From an uncultured Pseudomonadales bacterium (lineage in GTDB: Bacteria; Pseudomonadota; Gammaproteobacteria; Pseudomonadales; Pseudohongiellaceae): a stretch of 46,071 bases of DNA. The stretch's first letter is position 1, and each line of letters begins with the position of its first letter. The stretch covers positions 1-46,071 of the forward strand of contig CASIAB010000010.1 in assembly GCA_949372635.1 (NCBI GenBank). The letters run 5' to 3'. This document shows, one piece after another, positions 19,823 through 30,405 of the stretch. A program made the translations under genes and the position numbers. The notes under the pieces are model-generated. The model saw only the letters and a program-made list of their open reading frames with translations, was not told the origin of the DNA and ran no database searches.

Positions 19823-20656
19823 CTACGAGGGAGGTGTCTCCAGGCTGAATGTGCCTAGTTTACCTGAGCGAAATTCGTTTAGTAATATTTCTGCCGTTTT
19901 GTTCAGGTCGGCTCGCCCGCCGCGACCTATTGATCCGCGCTGCTTTGCGAGGGCATCGAAGAAGGTTTCGGGCTCCGCGATAAACCCAGGTAAAGCGTAT
20001 CTTTCGACTAGGCGCTGAGGGTAGTCTCGCAGCAATAGCTCGGCGAGGAACCAGGCAATGTCAGCGACTTCTACTGCTGTACTTCGAATCGTGCCTGTAA
20101 TAGCCAATCTGTAGGCGCTCTCTTGATCTTCCAGCTTCGGCCAGAGCATGCCTGGGGTATCGATTAGGTACCAACCTTGCTGAAGTTTGACGCGCTGCTG
20201 ACCTTTGGTAACCGCAGGCTCATTGCCGGTGTTTGCTACTTTACGCTCAGCCAGCAAATTAAGGAGGCTCGATTTACCAACATTGGGAATACCGTCTATA
20301 ACGATCTGTCCCTGAATTAAGACCGTCTCGTCGGTATGCTTAATGAGTCTCTTTGCGGTTTTTACAATGGCTTCTCGGCTGATCTGCGCGCCCTTTCCGT
20401 TGATGAGGCAGGCGCTATTATCGAGTTTAGAGAAGTGCGTGGCCCAGGCCTGTGTGACTTTGTCATCGGCGAGGTCGGATTTGTTCAGGATGCGAATGCA
20501 GGGTCGCCCTTCACGAATATTTGCGAGCAGGGGATTGCAGCTTGATTCGGGGATGCGTGCATCTAGGACTTCGATCACCGCGTCCGTTTGGTGCATGATC
20601 TTCACCAGTTCTTTGCTGGCTTTGTGCATATGTCCGGGATACCAAGAAATGGTCAT
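19823..20656 (-). CDS. ribosome biogenesis GTPase YlqF/RbgA
   Basis: A circularly permuted GTPase: G4 (NKSD at 58-61) precedes G1 (GIPNVGKS at 122-129) and G3 (DTPGML). This is the order diagnostic of the YlqF/RbgA group, which assists late assembly of the 50S subunit. The N-terminal block ISWYPGHMHKA is typical. The start at 20656 has GGAG 7 nt upstream. A longer in-frame version from 20764 would reach into the bolA control region and lacks family support. Length is 277 residues, normal. It is divergent from bolA. Confidence 0.92.
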   Translation of the reverse strand: MTISWYPGHMHKASKELVKIMHQTDAVIEVLDARIPESSCNPLLANIREGRPCIRILNKSDLADDKVTQAWATHFSKLDNSACLINGKGAQISREAIVKTAKRLIKHTDETVLIQGQIVIDGIPNVGKSSLLNLLAERKVANTGNEPAVTKGQQRVKLQQGWYLIDTPGMLWPKLEDQESAYRLAITGTIRSTAVEVADIAWFLAELLLRDYPQRLVERYALPGFIAEPETFFDALAKQRGSIGRGGRADLNKTAEILLNEFRSGKLGTFSLETPPS

Positions 20657-20790
20657 TTTGGGGCTCCATGAAGGGCGACAGTGTAACGAGGCTAGGTGGG
20701 CATGACCACTCAATTTTATCGACTGTAATTGAGTTATACTGAATGTAAATAGAATTGGCCTCAACGGCTATTTAGGGAGTGATGTTAGCA

Positions 20791-21099
20791 ATGTCGATAC
20801 AGGATACGATTCAGGCAAAGTTGTCGGAGGCATTGCAACCGTCCATGTTAGAGGTGGCAAACGAGAGTCACAAGCATGGTGGACCAGCGACTGAGTCTCA
20901 CTTTAATATCACTGCTGTTTCTGCCTCATTCACAGACTTGAACTTGGTGCGCAGACATCAGGCGGTCTATAAATTACTACAGAACGAGCTGGCCGAGGGA
21001 GTGCACGCATTAGCCATGCACCTATATACTGAACAGGAATGGGAGCAACGTCAGGGCTCTTTGCCGACCTCCCCAGACTGCGCAGGAGGGGAAAAATAA
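20791..21099 (+). CDS. bolA: BolA-family protein
   Basis: A BolA protein, a small partner of monothiol glutaredoxins involved in iron-sulfur cluster handling and stress morphology. The core matches the family: ESHFNITAVSASF, then RRHQAVYKLL, then HALAMHLYTEQEW with the conserved His. The start is taken at 20791 (MSIQDTIQ), 11 nt after AGGGAG. In-frame GTG 20779 and ATG 20782 overlap or abut that site. The C-terminal 15 residues are a variable tail. Confidence 0.93.
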   Translation: MSIQDTIQAKLSEALQPSMLEVANESHKHGGPATESHFNITAVSASFTDLNLVRRHQAVYKLLQNELAEGVHALAMHLYTEQEWEQRQGSLPTSPDCAGGEK

Positions 21100-21306
21100 G
21101 GCAAAAAAAGTGAGAGCAAAAATGCTAGCTCTGGCGTTAGGGCTTCTAGAGTCCCTCTAATTTGCTGCCGATTTTAATTGCAAGTATCTGATATATTTTG
21201 AGAATTCAGTGCTGTGTATTCGATAGGTAAGGCTCCCTAGAGCATGGGCCAAAAAAATAATTGTTGGAATTTGTTGTTCTGATCTAGAAATCCGATGAAA
21301 ATCTTA

Positions 21307-21322
21307 TGTGACTCGTGTCACT
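21307..21322. promoter_or_regulatory. CRP/Vfr-like operator upstream of bax
   Basis: TGTGA-CTCGTG-TCACT matches the CRP consensus TGTGA-N6-TCACA at nine of ten half-site positions. Its centre is about 84 nt upstream of the bax start codon. Whether this organism has a CRP-type regulator is not shown here, so the site is an inference from motif alone. Confidence 0.45.
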
Positions 21323-21398
21323 TCAATTATTTTTTATTGAGTTAATAATTAGTGCTGCAAATAGATGTTCACGTAGCAACCATGACTAGGGAATTTCG

Positions 21399-22238
21399 AT
21401 GTTGTCAGATAGTGAGATTTCGCAGCAAAAGCGTAAGCTAGAACTTGCCTTTGCTGGAGCAGTCTCGGTAGCTCTATTTGTCTTGACGTTTGCCGTAACA
21501 AAACTCGCTCCCACTTACGAATCGACTTCTGAGCTTCCAGTGGTATCCAAATCGATAGTCGTCTTTCCAGACTTCGCATCCATCTCAAACATTGAGGCAA
21601 AGAAGCAGCAATTTTTTGATTTCCTGCAAGATTATGTGCGTTATGAAAACGGAAGCGTCAGCGATCTGCGTCTTCAGCTGCGCAGTTATGCTGAAATTGC
21701 TGACTCAGGTGCCCCCCTATCCGGGCGTGAAAGAGATTGGGTGGTTGATTTAGCGATTACCTACAACGTGGATACTAATACGACGACCGATCGGGTCCTT
21801 TTGAAGGAATTACTACTGAAGGTGGATGTGATTCCTGCATCCATAGTTTTAGCGCAGGCTGCCAATGAGTCGGCATGGGGTACCTCCAGATTCGCTCTAG
21901 AGGGTAATAACGTTTTTGGTCAATGGTGCTTCGTAGAAGGCTGCGGGATCGTCCCGAATAGGCGCGTAGAGGGTGCGACCCATGAGGTGAAACGCTTCGA
22001 CACTATCGTGGATGCCATCGAAAGCTATTTTTTAAACATCAATTCTCATCCCCTGTATGTTGGTTTTCGCCAGGAACGAGCGCGACTTAGGCAGCTAGGC
22101 CAGCGCCTAGATCCGTTTTTGTTAGTTCAAGAGTTGGGCAGATACTCGCAGCGCGGCGAGAACTACATTGACGAAGTGCAGACCATGATTCAGCAGAATG
22201 ATTTACGTCAAAGAGATCGCCGCTGGATGGAAAACTGA
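21399..22238 (+). CDS. bax: Bax-like glucosaminidase, membrane-anchored
   Basis: The protein has one N-terminal membrane segment (about 16-36) and an extracytoplasmic glucosaminidase domain of the Bax type (about 115-275). That domain shows the family block QAANESAWGTSRFA, with the probable catalytic Glu, and NNVFGQWCF. Such enzymes cleave N-acetylglucosaminyl bonds in peptidoglycan. AGGGAA lies 8 nt before the ATG. A CRP-like palindrome lies about 77 nt upstream. The gene ends 20 bp before the convergent polysaccharide deacetylase. Confidence 0.88.
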   Translation: MLSDSEISQQKRKLELAFAGAVSVALFVLTFAVTKLAPTYESTSELPVVSKSIVVFPDFASISNIEAKKQQFFDFLQDYVRYENGSVSDLRLQLRSYAEIADSGAPLSGRERDWVVDLAITYNVDTNTTTDRVLLKELLLKVDVIPASIVLAQAANESAWGTSRFALEGNNVFGQWCFVEGCGIVPNRRVEGATHEVKRFDTIVDAIESYFLNINSHPLYVGFRQERARLRQLGQRLDPFLLVQELGRYSQRGENYIDEVQTMIQQNDLRQRDRRWMEN

Positions 22239-22257
22239 TTCGCGAAAGCCGGCGGCT

Positions 22258-23337
22258 TCAGTCCAAATTTATCCACTGCACAGAATGCCAGTAGTAGCGG
22301 TTTGAGTTAGGATCAGCAGCGGTGCAGATATAACGCCAGCGTCTTCCTGAGTAGCTCTGTTCGGGAATCAATTCCAGTACGCCTTGCTCTTTGTCAATCC
22401 AAGTCATCGGTATAGGTTTGCTGTTCGCGAAACAGCCAATCTGGCTGAGGTTGTAGTTCCCACTCTTGAATTTAAGTATTGTCGACGGATTCCTAGTTGA
22501 CGTTACAGGAGAAACGGGTTGCACTTGAGTTACCGAAAACGGCAGGGCAGAGAACTTCGTGCTCGCTGTATCCAAATTTGCATAGATGCTAGCAAGCGGA
22601 AATCGAGGTAGGGCATGAAAGTCTGATTCAGGACCGACGGCGCCAGAATTTTGTGCTAGTCCGACAAAATCGAGCTCCTCCAAGAGCGACTTTATAGCTG
22701 GGTTGTACTCGCCATAGGGGTAGGCGAGATAGCGATGAGATTGCCCAGTCTGTGCTTCAATTCTTTGCTCTGCCTTTAATAAATTCTCGCTTAGCCTCGC
22801 GAGCCACCGACTATGAGATTCATCCTCTCCCACCTCAAGCATATAGGGGTGATCAACCATGTGGTTAGCGATGATCACATCGGCGGCGCTCATCTGCCTG
22901 ACCTGATCCCAAGTCATATAGTTGCTCAAGCCGTCGTCTATAGGTTCGGTGCTTAGGAATAATGTAAAAGGATAGCCGTAGGTTTGAAGCATGGGAAATG
23001 CTACATCAAAGATGGAGCTGTATCCGTCATCGAAGGTTATCACTATAGATTTCTCCGGTAGCGATTGACCAGAGCGCAGGCTGTCTATCATTCGATCCAG
23101 TGCGATGACGTTGAAATCGTTGTCTCTCAAATAGGCCAGATGCGCATCGAAGTTAGCAGGAGAAATAGACGTCGAGGGTGGAGTATCCTCTGCGACGTGG
23201 TGGTAGAGCAAGATGACAGCGCTTTGCGCCGCCATTGAGAGGCTGTTCGTGAATAACATAGCGCCGACGCCTAGCAAGAACGCAGGTAGATTCAGGATTT
23301 TTTTTGCTCTTTGGAATAGCTCTAACTGTTTTTTCAT
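22258..23337 (-). CDS. secreted polysaccharide deacetylase (NodB domain)
   Basis: A signal or anchor sequence near the N-terminus (about 18-37) is followed by a NodB-type carbohydrate esterase domain. The metal/catalytic motif is TFDDGYSS. The second metal motif is the His pair in NHMVDHPYM, and the LAYPYGEYNP block is typical. These enzymes remove N-acetyl groups from surface or wall glycans. About 110 extra residues at the C-terminus have no recognised domain; they contain two cysteines that could form a disulfide. The start at 23337 (MKKQLELF) gives the best signal peptide; an in-frame ATG 24 nt upstream also exists. It is divergent from fadB. Confidence 0.85.
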   Translation of the reverse strand: MKKQLELFQRAKKILNLPAFLLGVGAMLFTNSLSMAAQSAVILLYHHVAEDTPPSTSISPANFDAHLAYLRDNDFNVIALDRMIDSLRSGQSLPEKSIVITFDDGYSSIFDVAFPMLQTYGYPFTLFLSTEPIDDGLSNYMTWDQVRQMSAADVIIANHMVDHPYMLEVGEDESHSRWLARLSENLLKAEQRIEAQTGQSHRYLAYPYGEYNPAIKSLLEELDFVGLAQNSGAVGPESDFHALPRFPLASIYANLDTASTKFSALPFSVTQVQPVSPVTSTRNPSTILKFKSGNYNLSQIGCFANSKPIPMTWIDKEQGVLELIPEQSYSGRRWRYICTAADPNSNRYYWHSVQWINLD

Positions 23338-23461
23338 AGTGCAATAATAACTCAATTCCATCTTATCTGGTCGTAAAGTTGATGACTTCTTATATGGGTC
23401 TAGCAGGGTTATAATGGCCTGCTTTGAACCGCCGCCGGTTCACTCTAACTTGGAGCTTAAT

Positions 23462-25603
23462 ATGATCTACTCAGGCAAGGCGCTAAGCGTTGATGTATTG
23501 CCTTCTGGCATTGCCAATCTAGTGTTCGACCTGGAAGGCTCATCTGTAAACAAATTTGATCAAGAAACTCTGCGTGAATTGCAGCAAGCCATACCTGCGC
23601 TGCAAACAGCTCAGGTGCCGGGGCTTGTGCTATCAAGTGCTAAAAAGACTTTTATAGTTGGTGCTGATATCGCTGAATTCACCTCAAAGTTTGCCGAGGG
23701 CCAGCAGCAGGTGCATTCGTGGCTCGTCGAAGTAAATAAGATCTTTTCTGACCTAGAAGATCTGCCATTTCCCACCGTTGCAGCCATCAATGGAATCGCG
23801 TTAGGTGGGGGTTTCGAATTGGCATTATCCGCGGATTACCGTGCCGCCACAAAATCTGCGCTTGTAGGCTTCCCTGAAGTTAAGCTAGGCATATTGCCAG
23901 GTTTCGGCGGTACCGTAAGATTGCCGCGCATGATAGGAGCAGATAACGCAAACCAATGGATTAGTAGCGGGTCGCACATTAAAGCGAAACAGGCCTTCTC
24001 TGAAGGCGCGCTCGATGCAATTGTGGATGAGGCGATACTCATTGAGGCAGCCGAGAAAATTATTCAGCAGTGTAATGATGGCAAACTAGACTATAAAAAA
24101 ATTCGCATGCAAAAGACTTCCTCGCTCACACTAACCCCCATAGAAAAGAACGTAGCATTTGAGACAGCCAAGGGCATGGTTGCCGCTGCTGCAGGACCGA
24201 ATTATCCGGCTCCCATTACTGCGGTAATGGTGATGCAGGAAGCCGCGATGATGGATCGTGCTGGTGCTTTGGAAGTGGAGCACCAGGGCTTCATTAAGCT
24301 TGCGGCAACTGAAGTTGCGGCTAACCTTGTCCAGATGTTTCTTAACGATCAGTTTCTCGGTGGCCTAGCGAAGAAACAACAAGCTTGCGCGAAATCAATA
24401 TCGAAGGCGGCGGTGCTGGGCGCCGGCATTATGGGCGGTGGAATCGCTTACCAGTCTGCTTTAAAGGGCACGCCTATTATAATGAAGGACATAGCCCAAG
24501 AGGGCGTGGATCTCGGCATAGCGGAAGCGCGAAAGCAGCTGGATAAGCAGGTGGCGAGGGGGCGCATAGACGCCAATAAGATGTTCAGTATCCTCTCCAG
24601 CATCGAGCCAACGTTGAGCTATGACAGCATCGAAGAGGCCGATATTGTCGTTGAGGCCGTAGTTGAAAACCCTAAAATCAAACAATCTGTACTAGCGGAA
24701 CTCGAATCGTTAGTTCGAGAAGACACGATCATCGCGACCAATACTTCAACTATTTCGGTAGATGAGTTGGCAACCGTATTAAAGCGTCCGGAAAATTTCT
24801 GCGGCATGCATTTTTTTAATCCAGTACCAGTGATGCCTCTGGTGGAAGTGATTCGCGGAGCGAAGAGCAGTGATGAGACGATAGCGACTACAGTAACCTA
24901 TGCGAAAAAGATGGGGAAAGTGCCTATAGTGGTTAACAACTGTCCGGGCTTTTTAGTTAATCGTATTTTATTCCCTTACTTTGGTGCTTTTTCTCGACTG
25001 ATTGACGATGGTGCCAACTACATGCAGATTGATAAGACTATGGAGCGATTTGGCTGGCCGATGGGGCCTGCCTATCTGCTAGATGTTATTGGTTTGGATA
25101 CGGCGGTTCATGCGCAGGCTGTAATGGCGGCAGGTTTTGACCGCATGAAGTTAGACATTGATACATTGATAGACAAATTATTTGAGCAAAAGGATCTTGG
25201 GCAGAAATCGGGCAGTGGTTTCTATCGCTATGAGAACGATAAGAGAGGTAAGCCGAAGAAGCTTCCGAACCCGGCAACTGAGAAGCTCGCGGCTTCGATG
25301 GCATCTGCTAGCAAAGAATTTGAAGACGAGGAAATCGTGCAGCGAATGATGGTTGCCTTGTGCATGGAGACAATCCGCTGCTTAGAAGATGGAATCGTTA
25401 GTACGGCGATTGAAGCTGACATGGGATTGGTGCTAGGCATTGGGTTTCCGCCATTTCGTGGAGGAGCTCTGCGCTATGTGGATAGCTTGGGTCTGACCGA
25501 ATTTTGCGCTATCGCTGATAAGTATGCAAAATTGGGTGAGCTATATCACCCCACTGAGAAACTGCGCGCTATGGCCTCAACAAAAGAAACATTTTATAAG
25601 TAA
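23462..25603 (+). CDS. fadB: fatty acid oxidation complex alpha subunit FadB
   Basis: The multifunctional alpha subunit performs enoyl-CoA hydration, 3-hydroxyacyl-CoA dehydrogenation and epimerase/isomerase steps. The hydratase catalytic glutamates fall at E119 (GGGFE) and E139 (FPEVKLG), the NAD motif is LGAGIMGG from residue 319, and the dehydrogenase histidine is H450 (GMHFFNP), each at the E. coli FadB position. Length is 713 residues. The start at 23462 (MIYSGKA) has TTGGAG 7 nt upstream; a start 48 nt earlier has no support. fadA follows 68 bp later. I saw no clear FadR or PsrA operator upstream. Confidence 0.96.
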   Translation: MIYSGKALSVDVLPSGIANLVFDLEGSSVNKFDQETLRELQQAIPALQTAQVPGLVLSSAKKTFIVGADIAEFTSKFAEGQQQVHSWLVEVNKIFSDLEDLPFPTVAAINGIALGGGFELALSADYRAATKSALVGFPEVKLGILPGFGGTVRLPRMIGADNANQWISSGSHIKAKQAFSEGALDAIVDEAILIEAAEKIIQQCNDGKLDYKKIRMQKTSSLTLTPIEKNVAFETAKGMVAAAAGPNYPAPITAVMVMQEAAMMDRAGALEVEHQGFIKLAATEVAANLVQMFLNDQFLGGLAKKQQACAKSISKAAVLGAGIMGGGIAYQSALKGTPIIMKDIAQEGVDLGIAEARKQLDKQVARGRIDANKMFSILSSIEPTLSYDSIEEADIVVEAVVENPKIKQSVLAELESLVREDTIIATNTSTISVDELATVLKRPENFCGMHFFNPVPVMPLVEVIRGAKSSDETIATTVTYAKKMGKVPIVVNNCPGFLVNRILFPYFGAFSRLIDDGANYMQIDKTMERFGWPMGPAYLLDVIGLDTAVHAQAVMAAGFDRMKLDIDTLIDKLFEQKDLGQKSGSGFYRYENDKRGKPKKLPNPATEKLAASMASASKEFEDEEIVQRMMVALCMETIRCLEDGIVSTAIEADMGLVLGIGFPPFRGGALRYVDSLGLTEFCAIADKYAKLGELYHPTEKLRAMASTKETFYK

Positions 25604-25629
25604 CAAACCAGAACTTTGGCATCAGCTAA

Positions 25630-26847
<1,218 letters not shown>

Positions 26848-26852
26848 ATCTT

Positions 26853-27746
26853 ATGCCTACTGAGTCATCTTTAAGCAGTATAGATCCTCCAGCGAATAGC
26901 GAGCCAGCAGCAAAACACTTCGGCCGCGGAAAGAACTCCTTGCTGAACCGCTCACGAAAGAATCTGCGCCGAGATGTTGGACGGGCGGTCTCTGATTACA
27001 ATATGATCGAAGAGGGTGACTTGGTAATGGTCTGCCTTTCTGGCGGGAAAGATTCTTATGCGATGTTGGACATCCTGTTAAGCCTGCAGAAGCATGCGCC
27101 TATTGAGTTCAAGCTACACGCTGTAAATCTAGACCAGAAGCAGCCAGATTTTCCGGAGCATGTTCTTCCTGCCTATCTTGATAACCTTGATGTTGACTAC
27201 ACAATAATTGAGAAAGACACTTACTCTATCGTTACCGATAAAGTTAAACAGGGTAAGACTTACTGTGGTCTTTGCTCACGACTGCGCAGAGGGATACTCT
27301 ACAACCATGCGCAGTCTATTGGCGCAACGAAGATAGCGCTAGGCCACCATCGAGATGATATTGTGGAAACGCTTTTTTTAAATATGTTCTATGGTGGCAA
27401 GTTAAAAGCGATGCCGCCGAAGCTGCTGAGCGATGATAAGAGGAACATTGTTATTCGTCCTCTGGCTTATTGTAAGGAAAAAGAAATTTCTCGCTACGCT
27501 CAGCTTAGTGATTTTCCGATCATTCCCTGCAATCTCTGCGGTACGCAGGACAATATGCAACGACAGGCAATCAAGGGGATGCTGCAGCAGTGGAATAAGA
27601 GTCATCCAGGGCGCGTCGAAACCATATTTACCAGCATCGCTAACGTTTCGTTGTCGCAGTTAGCCGATACGAATAATTTTCCTTTCGCAGAGCTACAAAC
27701 AGTTTCCTCAGACTCAAATGAGCTAAATTTTATTGAGCTTGTTTAG
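26853..27746 (+). CDS. ttcA: tRNA-cytidine(32) 2-sulfurtransferase TtcA
   Basis: TtcA adds sulfur to C32 of certain tRNAs using ATP and an iron-sulfur cluster. The PP-loop SGGKDS is at 63-68. Cluster and catalytic cysteines are C138 and C141 (CGLC), with C226/C229 (CNLC) as the C-terminal pair. The start at 26853 (MPTESS) follows fadA by 5 bp; longer in-frame versions would lie inside fadA. Length is 297, close to E. coli (311). Nearby tusA may supply sulfur, although that link is inference. Confidence 0.95.
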   Translation: MPTESSLSSIDPPANSEPAAKHFGRGKNSLLNRSRKNLRRDVGRAVSDYNMIEEGDLVMVCLSGGKDSYAMLDILLSLQKHAPIEFKLHAVNLDQKQPDFPEHVLPAYLDNLDVDYTIIEKDTYSIVTDKVKQGKTYCGLCSRLRRGILYNHAQSIGATKIALGHHRDDIVETLFLNMFYGGKLKAMPPKLLSDDKRNIVIRPLAYCKEKEISRYAQLSDFPIIPCNLCGTQDNMQRQAIKGMLQQWNKSHPGRVETIFTSIANVSLSQLADTNNFPFAELQTVSSDSNELNFIELV

Positions 27747-27755
27747 TAGAAAACT

Positions 27756-27968
27756 ATGAATATTCCTTTCCAAGAACTAGCCGTTGAAACACTAACGGCG
27801 ATTATCGAAGAGTTCATAAGTCGTGAGGGCACTGATTATGGAGTTCATGAAACTAGTCTTGAGAAGAAGGTGCAACAGGTAATGAATCAACTACAGCGTG
27901 GCGAGATTGTAGTCACGTTTGATCAGGAAAGTCAGAGTTGTGATTTACAAGTAATTTCACAGCGCTAA
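27756..27968 (+). CDS. yheU: YheU-family (UPF0270) protein
   Basis: A 70-residue protein matching the YheU family, whose function is unknown: IPFQELAVETL, then EFISREGTDYG, then LEKKVQQVMNQL. It lies 9 bp after ttcA and 24 bp before tusA, so it is probably co-transcribed with both. Confidence 0.88.
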   Translation: MNIPFQELAVETLTAIIEEFISREGTDYGVHETSLEKKVQQVMNQLQRGEIVVTFDQESQSCDLQVISQR

Positions 27969-27992
27969 TAGGTAAGACAGCGAAGAGAAGTT

Positions 27993-28268
27993 ATGTCTAA
28001 ATCAAAAGATCAATCAGATAACGAAGAGCAGGGTCTGAACGTGCCCTTGACATTAGATGCCTCGGGTTTGTTCTGTCCAGAACCGGTGATGCTTCTGCAT
28101 AATAAAATCCGTGATATTGACGCTGGGAAGCTACTGAAGCTAGTTGCTACTGACCCCTCAACTAGCCGCGATGTGCCTAAGTTTTGTCATTTTCTCGGGC
28201 ATGAGCTTCTGGAATCGGCGGAAGAAGACGGTAGTTTCGTGTATCTAATTCGTAAGGCTGAACCATAA
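27993..28268 (+). CDS. tusA: TusA-family sulfurtransferase
   Basis: A TusA-like sulfur carrier. The diagnostic CPEP motif contains the sulfur-accepting cysteine C28. The family's C-terminal pattern [12 protein letters not shown] is clear; a second cysteine there and the following HFLGHELL block complete the fold. The first 18 residues are a polar extension. TusA passes persulfide sulfur to tRNA thiolation and other targets. It sits two genes after ttcA, which fits a sulfur-relay context. Confidence 0.93.
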   Translation: MSKSKDQSDNEEQGLNVPLTLDASGLFCPEPVMLLHNKIRDIDAGKLLKLVATDPSTSRDVPKFCHFLGHELLESAEEDGSFVYLIRKAEP

Positions 28269-28287
28269 TGATGTTTGCACACATCAT
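28268..28287. repeat. small hairpin between tusA and the exonuclease gene
   Basis: The arms ATGATGT and ACATCAT (7 bp, 6-nt loop) begin at the tusA stop codon. No U-tract follows. It may weaken read-through or influence translation of the next gene, whose start is about 25 nt downstream. Significance is uncertain. Confidence 0.35.
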
Positions 28288-28311
28288 GGCCCTGATTAGA
28301 GTGTGCTTGCG

Positions 28312-29253
28312 ATGACGGCACACAATGGTACTTACTACCTAATAGATGGTTCAATCTACATATTCCAATCGCATTTTTCTCCCCATGTTGAGTGCTTCGA
28401 TGTTGATGGCAGTGATCTAAGTGCCGTGTACGGTTTTATGCAATTCTTATTGCAGTTTCTTAGGCGCGTAAAACCCAATCGAATTGCAGTGGCGCTAGAT
28501 GAGAGTCTTTTTAGTGGTTTTCGACACGGTCTTTGCCCGAACTACAAATCTAATAGGGAGTTGCCGGACGAAAATCTTGCAATGCAATTAAAGGGTTGTC
28601 GCGAGATTTGTTCCATTCTTGGTATGGCATCGTATGCAAGTAAGAAGTATGAGGCCGACGATATCATCGGTACGCTTTCTGTCAGAATGTCAGATTTGCT
28701 GCCGGGAGATCCAGCCTTGTGTATTGTGACTCGAGATAAAGACCTTTCTCAGTTGCTGAAAACAGACAAAGACTATATGTGGGACTACAGCGGGAATCGA
28801 AGGCGTTACAGGGCTGACATCAAGGAAGAATTCGGAGTAAATCCTGAGCAATTTGCCGACTATTTAGGCCTCGTAGGCGATGCGGTTGATTGCATCACAG
28901 GAGTTCCTGGGGTGGGTCCAGTCAAAGCCAAGGAATTGCTACAAAACTTTGTAAGCATGGATGGTATTTATGAAAACCTTGATGCGGTAGCCGATCTCTC
29001 CCTGCGCGGAGCAGCCGGTTTGGCGCTGAAGCTAGAGGCGCATCAGGCTGAGGCAAGATTAAGTCGCGAGCTTGCTACTATTATCTGCAATGCCAGTGAT
29101 TTACATGAGGGGTTCGCACACGCTGTACCTAGTTCGCTAGAAGTGGCGGATATCGATTTTTCTTCATTCGATGAATTTCTTTCGAAATACAAATTTACAA
29201 AAAACGACAGTGCTTATCTTCTTTCCGTTGCCGAACAATCCTCAAACCGATAG
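28312..29253 (+). CDS. 5'-3' exonuclease (Xni/PolI exonuclease-domain family)
   Basis: A stand-alone flap-type 5' nuclease. The acidic metal-binding positions are visible (YEADDIIGTL, VTRDKDLSQLL, VGDAVD). The helix-3-turn-helix DNA-binding block GVPGVGPVKAKELL follows. At 313 residues it is longer than E. coli Xni (251) and nearer the exonuclease domain of DNA polymerase I. It could process flaps or Okazaki ends. The ATG at 28312 is preferred; an in-frame GTG at 28303 is possible. pdxB starts 21 bp after it. Confidence 0.9.
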   Translation: MTAHNGTYYLIDGSIYIFQSHFSPHVECFDVDGSDLSAVYGFMQFLLQFLRRVKPNRIAVALDESLFSGFRHGLCPNYKSNRELPDENLAMQLKGCREICSILGMASYASKKYEADDIIGTLSVRMSDLLPGDPALCIVTRDKDLSQLLKTDKDYMWDYSGNRRRYRADIKEEFGVNPEQFADYLGLVGDAVDCITGVPGVGPVKAKELLQNFVSMDGIYENLDAVADLSLRGAAGLALKLEAHQAEARLSRELATIICNASDLHEGFAHAVPSSLEVADIDFSSFDEFLSKYKFTKNDSAYLLSVAEQSSNR

Positions 29254-29274
29254 CCTGTTTCCTGTGATATTAAT

Positions 29275-30405
29275 ATGAAGATTTTTGCAGATAAGAATAT
29301 TCTGGCTGTTCAGGCTAATTTTAGTCGCCATGGTGAACTTCATTTCTTTGATGGTCGCAGTGTGAGTCAGGAAGATCTTATCGATGCGGACGCGCTTCTT
29401 GTTCGTTCTATTACCACTATTGATGAAGCTCTTATAGGCGGAACAAAGGTCCGTTTTGTCGGCACTGCCACAAGCGGTATCGATCATGTCGATACCGCTT
29501 ATCTCCGCGATGCTGGCATTCATTTCGTAGATGCTAAGGGTAGCAATGCGAACGCTGTAGTTGACTACTGCTTTACAGCTCTAGCGTTTGCTACATTACA
29601 TAGAGGTTTTTCACTTTCTGGCAGTAGAGTAGGTATTGTTGGCGCTGGCATGGTCGGTGGTTTGTTCGCAACTAAACTCGAGGAATTAGGGGTTGAAGTT
29701 CGTTGCTACGATCCCTTTTTGGCTGTAACAGTTCAGGGGAATCGTAAGTACTATTCGTTGGATGAAGTGCTCGAATGTGATGTCGTTTCTCTGCATGTGC
29801 CGCTCACAAGCGCTTCTGTGCATCCGACACTAAATCTGATTGGCGATGCAGAGCTGGCTATACTGACAAAAAACGCAATCCTGATTAACGCGTGTCGCGG
29901 AGGCGTAGTAGATGAATTAGCTCTTAAGTCACTACTTTCGATGCGTGAAGATATCATGACTGTATTCGATGTCTGGGAGAATGAGCCAACTATCCAATCG
30001 TCTTTAGCTCAGTGTGTGGATATAGCGACACCACATATTGCGGGGTATAGTGCGGAGGCAAAATCGAACGCGACGAAGATTCTAGCCCTAGAATTCGAAA
30101 GACATTTTAGGCTTGGCGATGCAATTGAGGAAGAGGCTAATGAATCCAAACCTGATGTTCTCGATGTAGAGGATGCGCCTGGGGAATTGGCGCAGTGGAG
30201 CACCCTGCTAACAGCACTTCCCTTAGACGAACTGAGTGAACAGTTTAAACGGGCGCTGAGCGACGGAGTCGGAGCTGAAGCGTTCGATACGTTTCGGCAG
30301 AAGCTTTTGACCAGGCGAGAGTTTATGAGCAGCCATCTTAGAAGGGATACTTATTCTTTATTTCAGCAGCAGCAACTAACCGTTCTAGGCTTTCGTTTTG
30401 AATAA
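29275..30405 (+). CDS. pdxB: erythronate-4-phosphate dehydrogenase PdxB
   Basis: PdxB oxidises 4-phosphoerythronate in the DXP-dependent route to pyridoxal phosphate. The D-2-hydroxyacid dehydrogenase fold is shown by the NAD motif GIVGAGMVGG, the substrate arginine in NACRGGVVDE and the catalytic histidine in TPHIAGYSAEAK. The C-terminal PdxB-specific dimerisation region follows. Length is 376, matching the family (about 380). Its stop codon directly abuts the stop of the convergent alaA gene with no gap. Confidence 0.95.
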   Translation: MKIFADKNILAVQANFSRHGELHFFDGRSVSQEDLIDADALLVRSITTIDEALIGGTKVRFVGTATSGIDHVDTAYLRDAGIHFVDAKGSNANAVVDYCFTALAFATLHRGFSLSGSRVGIVGAGMVGGLFATKLEELGVEVRCYDPFLAVTVQGNRKYYSLDEVLECDVVSLHVPLTSASVHPTLNLIGDAELAILTKNAILINACRGGVVDELALKSLLSMREDIMTVFDVWENEPTIQSSLAQCVDIATPHIAGYSAEAKSNATKILALEFERHFRLGDAIEEEANESKPDVLDVEDAPGELAQWSTLLTALPLDELSEQFKRALSDGVGAEAFDTFRQKLLTRREFMSSHLRRDTYSLFQQQQLTVLGFRFE

